The notes under the pieces were generated by a model. The model did not search any database, was not told the origin of the DNA, and saw only the letters and a program-made list of their open reading frames with translations. Of a stretch of 64,000 nt of DNA, positions 24,118-34,710 are shown in pieces. Each line of letters opens with the position of its first letter. Positions within the stretch are counted from its first letter, which is position 1. Position numbers and translations under genes: made by a program. Source of the stretch: Telmatactis stephensoni (Eukaryota > Cnidaria > Anthozoa > Actiniaria > Isophelliidae); NCBI GenBank assembly GCA_029948255.1, contig JALIZF010001746.1:206001-270000 (forward strand). The letters are read 5' to 3'.

Positions 24118-24835
24118 TGTACAAAAATACACATGTATTCCCATGTATTCCCATGTATTCCCCTGTATTCCCATGTATTCCCATGTATTCCCATGTATTC
24201 CCCTGTATTCCCATGTATTCCCATGTATTCCCCTGTATTCCCCTGTATTCCCCTGTATTCCCGTGTATTCCCATGTATTCCCATGTATTCCCGTGTATTC
24301 CCGTGTATTCCCGTGTATTCCCATGTATTCCCATGTATTCCCCTGTATTCCCCTGTATTCCCGTGTATTCCCTTGTATTCCCCTGTATTCCCCTGTATTC
24401 CCCTGTATTCCCCTGTATAACCCTGTATAACCGTATAACCGTATAACCGTATAACCGTGTATTCCCGTGTATTCCCATGTATTCCCAAGTATTCCCCTGT
24501 ATTCCCGTGTATTCCCGTGTATTCCAATGTGTTCCCCTGTATTCCCGTGTATTCCCATGTATTCCCCTGCATTCCCGTGTATTCCCATGTATTCCCCTGC
24601 ATTCCCATGTATTCCCATGTATTCCCGTGCATTCCCCTGTATTCCCCTGTATTCCCATGTATTCCCCTGTATTCCCGTGTATTCCCCTGTATTCCCGTGT
24701 ATTCCCCTGTATTCCCATGTATTCCCCTGTATTCCCGTGTATTCCCCTGTATTCCCATGTATTCCCCTGTATTCGCGTGTATTCCTGTGTATTCCCATGT
24801 ATTTTCATGTATTCCCATGTAATCCGATGTATTCC
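24118..24835. repeat. 10-bp minisatellite, unit ATTCCCNTGT
   Basis: About 70 tandem decamers in which the seventh base varies among A, C and G (rarely T). A short degenerate stretch near 24,416-24,455 switches to an 8-bp AACCGTAT unit. The period of 10 leaves several frames open on both strands, so the long frames here are artefacts. Confidence 0.95.
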
Positions 24836-24839
24836 CCTT

Positions 24840-25227
24840 GGTTCCTGCTTCAATCGAGTGTACCCCAAACGAAACGACGAGGGATTCAAATCGTATACTT
24901 CTTCTTGTTTGATTTTATTCGATCTACGTAAGTTACAGCACTCGTATCAAAATCTTATAATATATCGGAATAACAAATCATGCAAAACTACTTACTTCTG
25001 TGGAATCTCCCATCGCTTAACTTCACTTAGTCTTAGCTCTAGCTTACACGTGTTCTACAATAATTCTTAATTGACCCATCTTAAAATATCATGTAATGTA
25101 ATCCTATATGTCAATCATACTTAACTTGCGTTACAGTACAAACAATGACGTTAATCAATACAAAGACAGTTCATAGTAATCTATCTCTAGTTGAACAGTA
25201 ACAAGATATATTTGACGAAACATTCTC
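24840..25227 (-). mobile_element. Possible 3' LTR of the BEL/Pao element
   Basis: On the minus strand, downstream of the polymerase end, the sequence GGGGCGGAGAATGTTTCG is the kind of purine-rich tract followed by TGT that starts a 3' LTR. The candidate LTR continues to about 24,840 and contains AATAAAATC near 24,915. No matching 5' LTR was found, so the boundaries are guesses. Confidence 0.35.
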
Positions 25228-25296
25228 CGCCCCGATAAGGGCGTAGTCCTTATCTTAAACCTTTTACAGTCTCTTTTAACAAATAACAGTCCCCTT

Positions 25297-28109
25297 TCAA
25301 TTATCATCTGCGTCAACGGGATAAATGACTGATAACTTTGTTATTGGGCGGCTATAAGCTCCTGTCGATGTCTTCACTTTGACGTTACGGACTTTGCCGT
25401 CTTTCCCAGGGTAGACCTCCAGAATCCTCCCAATGATCCATTTTCGTCTTATTGCGTTGCTATCGCTCATGACAACGATGTCACCAACACAGACGTTTCG
25501 TCGATCAACGTGCCATTTCTTGGATGGTACTAACGCTGGTAAAACGTCCCGGTTCCAGCGTTTCCAGAAGGAATCAACAATCTTCTGCACAAATTCAACT
25601 CTCTTGCGAGGCAGGTAAATATCACTCCATAATACTTGGATGTCTTATTTCTTCCGACCTTGCATGTGAAGGGCCCAAAGTAGTCACACGACGTGTAGTA
25701 GAAAGGAGGACTGTAGGGTTTAACTCTCATCTGCGGGAGGCTAGCCATTACTTGCGTCTCACACTTTCTGGCCATCTTACGGCAGAAAACACACTGAGAT
25801 TTGATGCGCTTACTGAGCTTGTTGGCTTTCAATACCCAGTATTTACGCCTTACTTTAGCTGTAGTCGTCGCTACTCCATTGTGACCATAGTTATGTGCAT
25901 GTCTTGCTAGCAAGTACGAGATCCAGTGTTTGGCTGGAAGGAGAGCAGGATGCTTAGTTTCGTATGAAACGATGGCTTCCTGAATTCGTCCGCCAACTCT
26001 GATTACACCTTCTTCGTCAACAAAGGGGCTTAAGGATTTGAACTCTCCTCTCTTTAAAAACGGTCTGGCAATTCCCTTTGTGCGTCCTTGATCCAGAACA
26101 TTTCTGCCTTCTTGAGTTCTTCGGTTCCAAGTGCTCCTTCCCTACCAGGTTGACCATATCGTCTCAGGCGTATCTTCTCTGCTATAATATAGTCTTTGTA
26201 TCCACGCCGTGACCCTGACCAATCTTCTCCAGCTAGAGAATTCCTCTGGATTGATAATTTCCTTCGTTTTAACAGTGGCTGTAGCTGCGCAGACGTTTAC
26301 TTTTCGATACTCATTAGCTTCCTCTAGATCTTTAGGAGCTGTCGTAATGTCTGTAGGCCACTGTTCTTCTGGGAGCTGTAGGAACTTTGGTCCTTGAATC
26401 CACCTTCCGCTTAGATTAGATACTGCTATACCGCGGGAGACGTCGTCTGCTACGTTGTCTTCGCTTGGAATATGTCGCCATTGCTGCGGATCTGTGTTAC
26501 TTTGAATTTCACCAACTCTTGAAGACACAAACGGCTTGAAGATGCTAGCAGTGCTACGAATCCACGCCACTGCAATGGTACTATCTGTGAAAAGTGTTGT
26601 AACTTCGAATTCGATTCTGGATTTCTCTTGGATTGTTTTGGCAAGACGTGATGCCAGTACAGCCGCCTGTAACTCCAGTCGAGGTATGGTCAGCTGTTTC
26701 AAAGGTGCTACTCTTGACTTGGCTGCAATAAACTTGACATTGTAGCTACCATCTTTATTCTTCTGGCGTATGTACACGCATGCTCCAAATGCACAGTTGG
26801 ATGCGTCAGAAAACACGCATAACATTGGTTTTTCGTCCGAACTACTGCTAAGTAATACTCTGTCAAAGGCAACATCACTAAGTTCTGTCATTTCGTGAAA
26901 GAACTCAGTCCATTGGTTTTGCAGTGGTGGTGGTATTTCTTCGTCCCAGCCCAGACCAAGTCTCCATAGTTGCTGCATTCCTATCTTCGCCCGAATTATA
27001 AACGCACTAGCAAATCCAATTGGGTCGTAAATACGCGCAACATGACTATAAGTATCTTTCTCTTCGTCAGCTTAGTCTCTGCATCTTGACTTCCCTTGAG
27101 CTTCATTAAGTCGGCTTTGACCTTTACAGTTGTCTGTCTTATGGTTCCATACTAGCCCCAGAACCTTTCCTTCGCTCTCATCTTGAAACATGTGCTTTCC
27201 TTCCGTTGCTTTGTCATTTACTTTTTCCTGGTTTATGCCATTGGACGTCCAGCCTTTCACGCTTAAGCCTCCACTCTTGAGTTCTTGGTCGAGGTCACTT
27301 GTCAATTTTTCTGCTTGACTTTTGGTGTCAACTGAATCACAGATATCATCCATATATGTGTTCTTCATTAACACTTCAGCGGCTTCTGGATAGGTGCTTG
27401 CATTTTCTTCAGCTGTTTTACGTAGTGCTATCTGCGCCATTGCTGGCGCTGGTTTGTCGCCGAATGTCAAGACCGTCTTGACGTAGACATCTGGATTTCG
27501 CTCGGTTTCTAAGTTCCGCCAAAGGAAACGATGAACATGCTGATCGCTTTCGGGAATCAGAATTCTGTGATACATCTTTGAGATGTCACCTACTACTGCT
27601 ATCGGCTTCTCTCTGAATCGTAGGACAACTCCAAACATGTTGTTTAGTAGATCTGGACCTTTCATCCAGTAGCTGTTTAGCTGGTGACCTTGATAAACTG
27701 ATGACGAATTGAAGACAATACGTACTGGTGTACTTTTGCTGTCTGGCCGTAACACGGCATGATGTGGAATATAGTGGACCGCGCCTTGATATCCTTCTAT
27801 TTCTTCTTGAGTGAGTTTACGAGCAAAGTTCATTGTACACATCTCTTCTATTTGTTTATCGTATGCCAAAGCTTGCTCAGGTTGTTTTTTGAGGCGTTGC
27901 TCGATTTGGTACAATCTCTTTCCCGCAAGTGTTTTGTTATCAGGAAGCAGCTTCGGGTCTTTTACCCATGGGTATGGAACAACCCACCGTTCTCTTGCTT
28001 TTTGACATGACTCGTAGATCTTCTTGTACTCTTCCCTTTCTAACTGACTTAGTTTTTCTGCGTCGCATACACAGTGTTTGACCTGGACACCCATGTACGC
28101 TTTACTCAA
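25297..28109 (-). pseudogene. BEL/Pao retrotransposon pol, decayed
   Basis: Order on the minus strand: reverse transcriptase, RNase H, integrase. The RT is 28109-27072, with the active-site motif YMDDICDS near 27,345 and the upstream FNSSS and VGDISKMYHRI signatures. The RNase H region is about 26978-26142 (CVFSDASNCAFGA, LFTDSTIAVAW, PSEDNVADDVSRG). The integrase zinc-binding region is 25913-25530 (HNYGHNGVA, CVFCRK), and a C-terminal DUF5641-like tail lies at 25590-25297 (VGDIVVMSD, WIIGRILEVYPGKDG). The parts are in different frames. Most of the integrase catalytic core is deleted between TCLAREL and the tail near 25,620. Gag and protease are missing. It is inactive. Confidence 0.88.
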
Positions 28110-28231
28110 GTTACTATTTGCACCTCAGAAGGAGAAATGGAGACCTGCCAATATCGGAGGAAGGTCAAGACGTACTCAATGTTATAATTTCACATTTGAT
28201 GTATACTCAGAATTAAGCTCAGGAAATTCTG

Positions 28232-28654
28232 ATGATAGCCCGGAAAAAAACAGGGGAAAATAAGTATGGGAAGAAGTTACTAGTAACTGAATCTCGTAAA
28301 AAATTCTTTGTGCCTGACGTTGTGCTGCAAACATCATTTCTTGATTACTATCCTATAAAGGATCTTATGGTAGTTTCCTGCAAATCTGAGCGAGATTTCG
28401 CTTACCGTGAGATTTCCCAGTTGCAATATGAATTATTGCCAATAGTTTTTGAATTTGAAAGTGCCCTGGGTTTATTGATAAGTGGGAGAAGGGCCACGTT
28501 AATAAAATGCTGCATTGATGATGATAAAAATCTCAAAATCTATCGGAAGGGCTACGATTTTTTGAATGGTTCATTTAAGGAGAATTTCATTGACATGTGT
28601 CAAGACTGTGTGTACCACATGTACGATATTCATAATATCAGCATAGATAAGTAA
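28232..28654 (+). CDS. Unrecognised 140-residue open frame
   Basis: Plus-strand frame from an ATG at 28,232 to a stop at 28,654, with mixed composition typical of a globular protein (FVPDVVLQTSFLDYYPIKD, YRKGYDFLNGSFKENF, CQDCVYHMYDI). An overlapping frame at 28078-28263 ends in the same area, so part may belong to an earlier exon. It abuts the truncated 5' end of the BEL/Pao element in the opposite direction. It may be a host exon, a transposon fragment or chance. I assign no function. Confidence 0.3.
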   Translation: MIARKKTGENKYGKKLLVTESRKKFFVPDVVLQTSFLDYYPIKDLMVVSCKSERDFAYREISQLQYELLPIVFEFESALGLLISGRRATLIKCCIDDDKNLKIYRKGYDFLNGSFKENFIDMCQDCVYHMYDIHNISIDK

Positions 28655-28820
28655 TTGCCATATTATTACAGTATTGTAACGTATTTAATATGTTTCATAC
28701 CTGTTCGCACCCTCCCACACCGAACATTTTTAAACGGCCGTTTGGTCACCTTAACTCTAACTCGATTTTCCTCAAATAAACAATGTTGTACTTAGTTGGA
28801 AGTTTTTAAAACGTGCATTT

Positions 28821-29313
28821 AGAGTGCATTTCATATGTCTGTGAAATAAGATCAAAGTTATTTGTGCTTATTTAGTTGCTATTTAGTCACTAGCATTGAA
28901 CCAGAACTTTCTTATAATAGCAGTGCACTGGAGACATCAAATGCACAAGAGAATTGAGTCAAATGACTTTGCATAATAGCTTTTAATTACTTTATTACTT
29001 CAAATGAACCTTCACTGTTTCTTTCATTGAAACAGACTTTCTACACATCCAGTGTATTGCTATTATCAGAAAGTTCTGGTTCAATGGTAGTAACTAAATA
29101 ACAACTAAATAGCAACTAAATAGGCACAAATAACTTGATCTTATTTCACAGACATAGAGCGATAACACTTTAACCGTGAAATAACTTAGTACCTAAATAG
29201 AGACAAATAGTAGCAAAACCCTTTGTTTTCTATTGTTTCATTAGTACTATTTGTACTTTTTAGTTAGTACTTGTTTCACGGTTTTAGTGCTATCGCTCTA
29301 TGAAATGCACTCT
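28821..29313. mobile_element. Palindromic TA element with a second TA element nested in it
   Basis: The outer element has arms AGAGTGCATTTCATATGTC and complement, matching over about 190 bp around a central loop. Its right arm is split at a TA by an inner element (29155-29300) with ends TAGAGCGATAACACT and AGTGCTATCGCTCTA. Removing the inner unit and one TA rejoins the outer arm exactly. Confidence 0.8.
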
Positions 29314-30127
29314 ATTTTTAATTTACTGCAAAAATAGCAGTTTTATGACAGCAAGAAGAAATTCAAAGAATGCTAATTTCCGGCCGATTTCGACGATCTC
29401 CCGGTAGCCTAGCCGGATCAAGCCGTGCCAGCCCGAAATATCCCTCAAGACTATGATTGAAATAAATATTGATGTTTATAAACACTTTTGGCGTATTTGT
29501 TTTTGATTTGGGTGCGATTTAGGGTGGGTTTTGAGCGATCCTTTTCGACCACGCTTTCAAGTGTAGAAAGAAGGGCACAAGGCAGGCAGCTCAGGCCGCC
29601 GAATCCACGACCAGCACTTAGTCTCGGCCAAAAATTTCTATTTTGCCCGGGCTCTTTGAGAACGTCCTTACAGCACAGCAAAGAATAGTAATCTAGCAAG
29701 GCTATGGACAAGCTTGAGCTCCCTAGCTTTAAAGCAGGCCGAGATATTAATTTTTGAATTTCGATAATCGTTTTCTCCAGGGGATCTGTCCAGTCTGCCC
29801 TCTCAAAGGAATTCCAAGCACGCAAGAACGGTCGAATTTAACACGTAACCCCCTTCCCCACAGTAAGCAAATAACGCACTCTCTATACCTCGGAGGTGGC
29901 TCTTTTCAAACCGTCTTTCAAAACCGGATATCAATCGTAGCCAATCGGCGAATGATCGGGGGTTTCTTTTTTGGGCTTGACAATTTGCATGTGATTCCCA
30001 CGCAAGTTGACGCAAAAAAACACCCCGAAGCCCCCATGCTGACTGAAATCAACAACAAAGAAGGGCAACAAAACAAAGTTCAACACAAACAGCAATGCTT
30101 TATTTAAGGAATATAAAACGCGCGCGC
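29314..30127. other. Intergenic, no assignable feature
   Basis: Contains several 60-120 codon frames on both strands but none with recognisable domains or splice support. Confidence 0.4.
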
Positions 30128-30470
30128 ATGTCTCTGTACTGTGATATAAACACGATGGAAGATGTAGAGCAAGAGGAAAGCAAGCTGAAGCCCGCCGCAC
30201 ACATGAGGAAACTGCGTGAGGAAACTGCCACGCGAGACACTTTTCTCGCCGTGTGCTCTTTTACCTGCTCTATATTTTGCCTTGCGTAGCCAAAGATGCA
30301 ACGTCTGCGGCGAGAAATCGTCTGAGCTAAGTGCCTCGCGTGGCAGTTTCCTCACGCAGTTTCCTCATGTGTGCGGCGGACTTTAGGAACACGAGGCGTA
30401 GCCGAGTGTTTCTCTTGCTTTTCGAGTGCTCTACATCTTCCAGAGTGTTTATATCACAATACAGAGACAT
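30128..30470. mobile_element. Foldback MITE, family B, with nested inverted repeat
   Basis: The ends are ATGTCTCTGTACTGTGATA and its near-complement. At 30190-30382 it contains a second inverted repeat with arms GCACACATGAGGAAACTGCG. The outer arms also share GAACACGAGGCGTAGCCGAG-type sequence with the copy at 39408-39533. Confidence 0.65.
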
Positions 30471-30648
30471 AAGCGATCGTTTTATATTGCTTTTATAAAA
30501 TATTTTCGCGGACGTTTTTTGTGCGCACCATGTCTCTGTCCTCTGATATAAACATGGTAGCCAGCCAATCAGCGCGCGCGTTATATCTCAAATATTTTAT
30601 AAAACCTTATACACACGTGTTAGTACATCTGCGACGGTAGTAACAAAT

Positions 30649-31265
30649 ATGCGTCATACTGCGTCAAACATACTGCGTCTACTACACTTACTACTCCTAC
30701 TACACTTACTACGCCTACTACACTTACTACGCCTACTGCACTTTCTACGCCTACTACGCTTACTATCCTTTCTACATTTACTACATCTACTACACTTACT
30801 ACACCTACTAAATTTAATTAATACGCCTACTACACTTACTACATCTACTACACTTACTACACCTACTAAATTTAATTAATACGCCTACTACACTTACTAC
30901 ACCTACTACGCTTACTACGCCTACTACACTTACTGCGCTTACCACATTTTCTACGCCTACTACACCTACTACATTTACTACGCCTACTACACGTAAAGTG
31001 GTTTTCTTTAACCCGTGAAACAAAGTGTATTAGTTAAAGTGTGATAGTCAAATAACGACAAAAGAACACAATGGCATTAGTGTGTATATATTAAAGAGTG
31101 ACACACTAAAGTGTGTTTCACGGGTTAATGAAAACCACTTAACTACATTTACTTCGCCTACAAGACTAACTACATTTACTACGCCTACTACACGTACTAC
31201 AGTTACTACGCCTGCTACATGTACTACAGTTACTACGCCCACTACCCGTACTACGCTCACTACGG
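30649..31265. repeat. Trinucleotide-based satellite (CTA-rich), interrupted by a MITE
   Basis: Long array built on ACTACACTT, ACTACGCCT and similar nonamers, read as (CTA/CTT)-type triplets. It is interrupted at about 30,997-31,140 by an inverted-repeat element whose ends are AAGTGGTTTTC and AACCCGTGAAACA. Confidence 0.8.
30997..31140. mobile_element. MITE inserted in the satellite
   Basis: About 144 bp with inverted ends AAGTGGTTTTCTTTAACCCG and CGGGTTAATGAAAACCACTT. Satellite units continue on both sides. Confidence 0.7.
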
Positions 31266-31288
31266 GTAGTTTCACTACTTATTGATTC

Positions 31289-31456
31289 TAGAGCGGTTTT
31301 CGTATGAGTGGGAAACTGACCGTACCGTACCATGACCGTACCGTGTCAGTACCGTAATGTCTATAAAAACATTTGAAATTCGATCCTGCTGTAACCATAC
31401 TGTGCATTGACCGTAACTGGTACGGTCAGTTTCCCACTCATACGAAAACCGCTCTA
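31289..31456. mobile_element. TA-flanked MITE, family A
   Basis: Best-preserved member of the family: ends TAGAGCGGTTTTCGTATGAG and its complement, with the TCTATAAAAACATTTGAA core. Confidence 0.8.
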
Positions 31457-32939
31457 TTTTGTTGTCTATGAAGGTTACTAGTGGTTTTCATTGAAGTATT
31501 CTATTTCGTGAGTGTATATCACAAAGATGGAACCACATCTTTTCGCTTTTCTTTTACAATATTTTCATAACAAAGATGGCAAGGAAGCCTCTTGAAGCCG
31601 TTAAGCTTTTTCAAAAGCAGAGAGCCTCCAGCGGGGACCAAAAGTCCTCGAACACTTCCCTGTGTTTGTCCTTGCAGACTTGTGGGTACTTTGGTGTGAA
31701 AACACACCAGAACTATGGGGTCTTTGCAGAATATGGGGACATTTTTGGGTCCCCACAAAAACAGCAACTTAAATTGCTGTTTATCGTGAGAACGGCTTAT
31801 ATAGCTAATTCAATTAACGTTGTCGCTGAAAAAAGCCTAAAGCCTAAAGCTTTGAGAGAGGAATCATAATTTTTTTTCGTTTCACTGTGACATTATTACA
31901 ATAAGAAACTCACCGTATGCTTGCAAATTCTACAACTTGGAAACATATTCCTTGATTTCGTAGATAGCCTACAACGAAGTTTGTTAGGAAACAAAAGATA
32001 GTTGAAAGCCTTTAGGCTTTTTTCAGCGACAACGTTAATTGAAATAGCTATATATGAATATTTTTGAAGGTCCTCATAAGTTGGTATAAAGTTTACACAT
32101 ATTAAGTCCCCAGAAGTGGGGACTCGTTTTCTTCGACGAGAATGTTTTTTTGGAATTTATGTACCGGACTAAACACTGGGTGTGTATATTATGAAGGACA
32201 AGACACACGCAAGAAAAATAGCAGAGCAACAAGCCCCTGAGCGATGACGTTTTTATCCCGTACCAGAATCCTTTTCGTGTAGCCTTCGGTCACTAATTAA
32301 AACTATTGCGTTTTCATTCTCGAGGGGATTTTAAATTTCAATATGAAAGGTTTTTGAAAAGTTGTAGTATATAATGGCGTCCTTCAACATTTACTGAAGA
32401 TGGCTTGTTCCTACTTATTTGATTTGCAAGTCTGGTTGGCAACCGTTTGTTCTGTTGTAATTTGTAATATGTAATACCTGTCGTAATTTGTAATAAGCTA
32501 TTGGAATTTGTAATAACAAGTCGTCATAATTTCTAATAGTCAAGCTATTTTTCTCCCCTAGGGGTGACGCTAACTAGGTGTGATCCTGGTAGGAGTAACC
32601 ATAGCAACGTCAGGACGCCATCGCGATTTTTGAACATAGCCTGATTTATTGTGACCAGGAAAATTTAGACTGAAGAATAGTTATACAACATTTATACCTT
32701 GCACAGATATCTCGTTGAACAGCGACTTTGAAGAATTTCTAGTTCGAGGAATTTACGAGTAAAGTGTTTGGGTTCCAAAATAGAGCAAAAACTAAACAAA
32801 TCAAAAGCTAATCAGACAAAACACGCCGGCAATATTCCTAGAAAATAATCGTTTCTAATAAAAGAACAGCCATTGGTTTGGGCTAGGGTAAGAGTTAGGG
32901 CTAGTGTTTGGGCCTTATAATAACCTTATACAATTGATA
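31457..32939. other. Intergenic, no gene identified
   Basis: Two copies of a roughly 45-bp word (AAAGCCTTTAGGCTTTTTTC / ACAACGTTAATTGA) at about 31,800-31,850 and 32,005-32,045 lie in inverted orientation and probably bound a small TIR element. Nothing else is assignable. Confidence 0.4.
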
Positions 32940-33100
32940 TAGAGCAGATTTCGTACGAGTGTGAAACGGACCGCACCGTACCTTCTTTACCTGGCAGTGC
33001 CGTGCTGTCTATAAAAACATTCGAAATTCCATGCTGCGACCGCGTGCACTGCCGTTTTCACGTCACAGTACAGCTGAAAGTAATACAAAATCTACTCTGA
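32940..33100. mobile_element. TA-flanked MITE, family A
   Basis: Starts TAGAGCAGATTTCGTACG with the TCTATAAAAACATTCGAA core; the right end is degraded. Confidence 0.65.
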
Positions 33101-33617
33101 CTAAAATGCGCTTTACAGAAAAAAGGAAAGTGGTAACTGACATCAGATTCAATGAATATTGTTTATTAAACTAGTAATTATGATCGTTCCTGTTTTGTTA
33201 ATCGCCAAAGCAATTATAAGATTAAGATAAGTTTCTTTATAAAAAGGAGCAGCTGGGGACAAAAATTGTTCGAACACCCCTTCTCCCCCAAATCAATGTT
33301 TGTAAACTTTTGGAAGTACAGCGCGCGACGGCAAACCAGCCAACATTGAATAGGGGGAAGGGGTATTGTACACACACACACACACACACTGAAAAACTGC
33401 ATTGCTATTGAAAAACCATTCATTAGGCTCACTTGTTTTGGGTATTAAACTCATTCTGTATTTCATTACAAAGGATCAATATTGACAAGGCTGCAAATAT
33501 ACACAAATTTTCTCAGAGATAATCCTCCAATTGGCGCTTAGAAAATAAGATAAGACAATCCTTGGATGCTGATTAGATGATAGCTCTTTCAAAAGAATGC
33601 GAATACAAGGATAAGGA

Positions 33618-34377
33618 CAATCTCGTACCCAGAGCCTGCGTTCCTCTTGGTCAGCGACCGAGAAACGAAAGGCTCTGCATGGCCAATACAGTTATTTGGA
33701 GCACTCTGATTGGTTGACAGAACAATAGAAGGAGCGTTTGAATTTTGCATTCTTCGCATATTTTGAGAATCGATGCTTCCCGAAATTATCCTAAATTATT
33801 ACTTCCAGATCAATTTTCGATAAGTAAAATTGTTCAGAGTAGCCTGAACCATTGTCAGAATATAAAAAGATTGTCAGACTACTTAATGTCGAGAGGATAT
33901 GAGCAAGCGATAAGATTTAGTGCAGATTTAATTAATAGGAGATTTGTGGCCCGTTGGTCGTTGAAGGTCGTGCTTCGAAGAGGGCCGTTGGACTATCGAT
34001 TCAAATTCACTTGACAGACTTCACACAAATGACACACATAAATATCATTCTTTACCTCTGAGTATATTTCTAAATACGGTGCATAAAAATAAGCTCTCGA
34101 TCGGTAATTTTCGGTCACAGCTAGAGCTTGACATGCGTAGTTTAGCCTAGTCCGTAAATAGTGGACTAAAAAAATGTATTGGCCAGAGCTAGCCTTTCGG
34201 GTAGGTCCTTCATATATGGTACATTATAATGGGTCCTATTGTATTTAACGAAATACTATTATTATCATCGTATCATATACAATAGGACCCATTATAATGT
34301 ACCATATATGAAGGACCTACCGCCTTTGGTTTCTCGGTCGCTGACCAAGAGGAATGCAGGCTCTGGGTACAAGATTG
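33618..34377. mobile_element. TIR element with 9-bp target duplication and a nested palindrome
   Basis: Ends CAATCTCGTACCCAGAGCC and complement, flanked exactly by GGATAAGGA at 33609-33617 and 34378-34386. A palindromic insertion at about 34,202-34,322 (arms GTAGGTCCTTCATATATGG) accounts for the length difference from its relative at 42350-42984. The 9-bp duplication suggests a Mutator-type mover. Confidence 0.85.
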
Positions 34378-34492
34378 GGATAAGGATATAGTCACTAGAA
34401 TGCGCGCGCAAGTCTCTGTATTGTGATATACAAACACGCTTGGAGATGCTGAATACGAAAAGCAAGCTTAGGAACACCAAGCGTACAGTATA

Positions 34493-34498
34493 TTTATT
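34493..34498 (-). terminator. Likely polyadenylation signal of the receptor kinase gene
   Basis: AATAAA on the minus strand about 140 bases downstream of the stop codon of the kinase gene. Confidence 0.45.
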
Positions 34499-34638
34499 TT
34501 ATAAATCGTATTATATCGACTATATATAAATGATATGTAATAGAAATGTTATTAAAGTTATATTACTGTTAAAGTCTATTAGTTATAATACTAGTGTTTC
34601 TTTCTGCTATAACGTCTCTCATAGGACGCTTATGCAAT

Positions 34639-34671
34639 CTATAACCGAGTTGTTGTACAATGATGATATTT

Positions 34672-34710
<39 letters not shown>

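Noticed and set aside
24118..24835. CRISPR-like array
   Set aside because: It is a plain tandem minisatellite with no spacers, in a eukaryotic genome.
24055..24931. Long overlapping open frames of 95-271 codons on both strands
   Set aside because: They are produced by the stop-free 10-bp repeat and read as GIHGNTWEY or FPCIPMYS periods in several frames at once.
27299..28010. Plus-strand frames opposite the BEL/Pao reverse transcriptase
   Set aside because: They are antisense shadows of the pol coding sequence.
30649..30879. Leu/His-rich 76-codon frame
   Set aside because: It is a translation of the CTA-based satellite.
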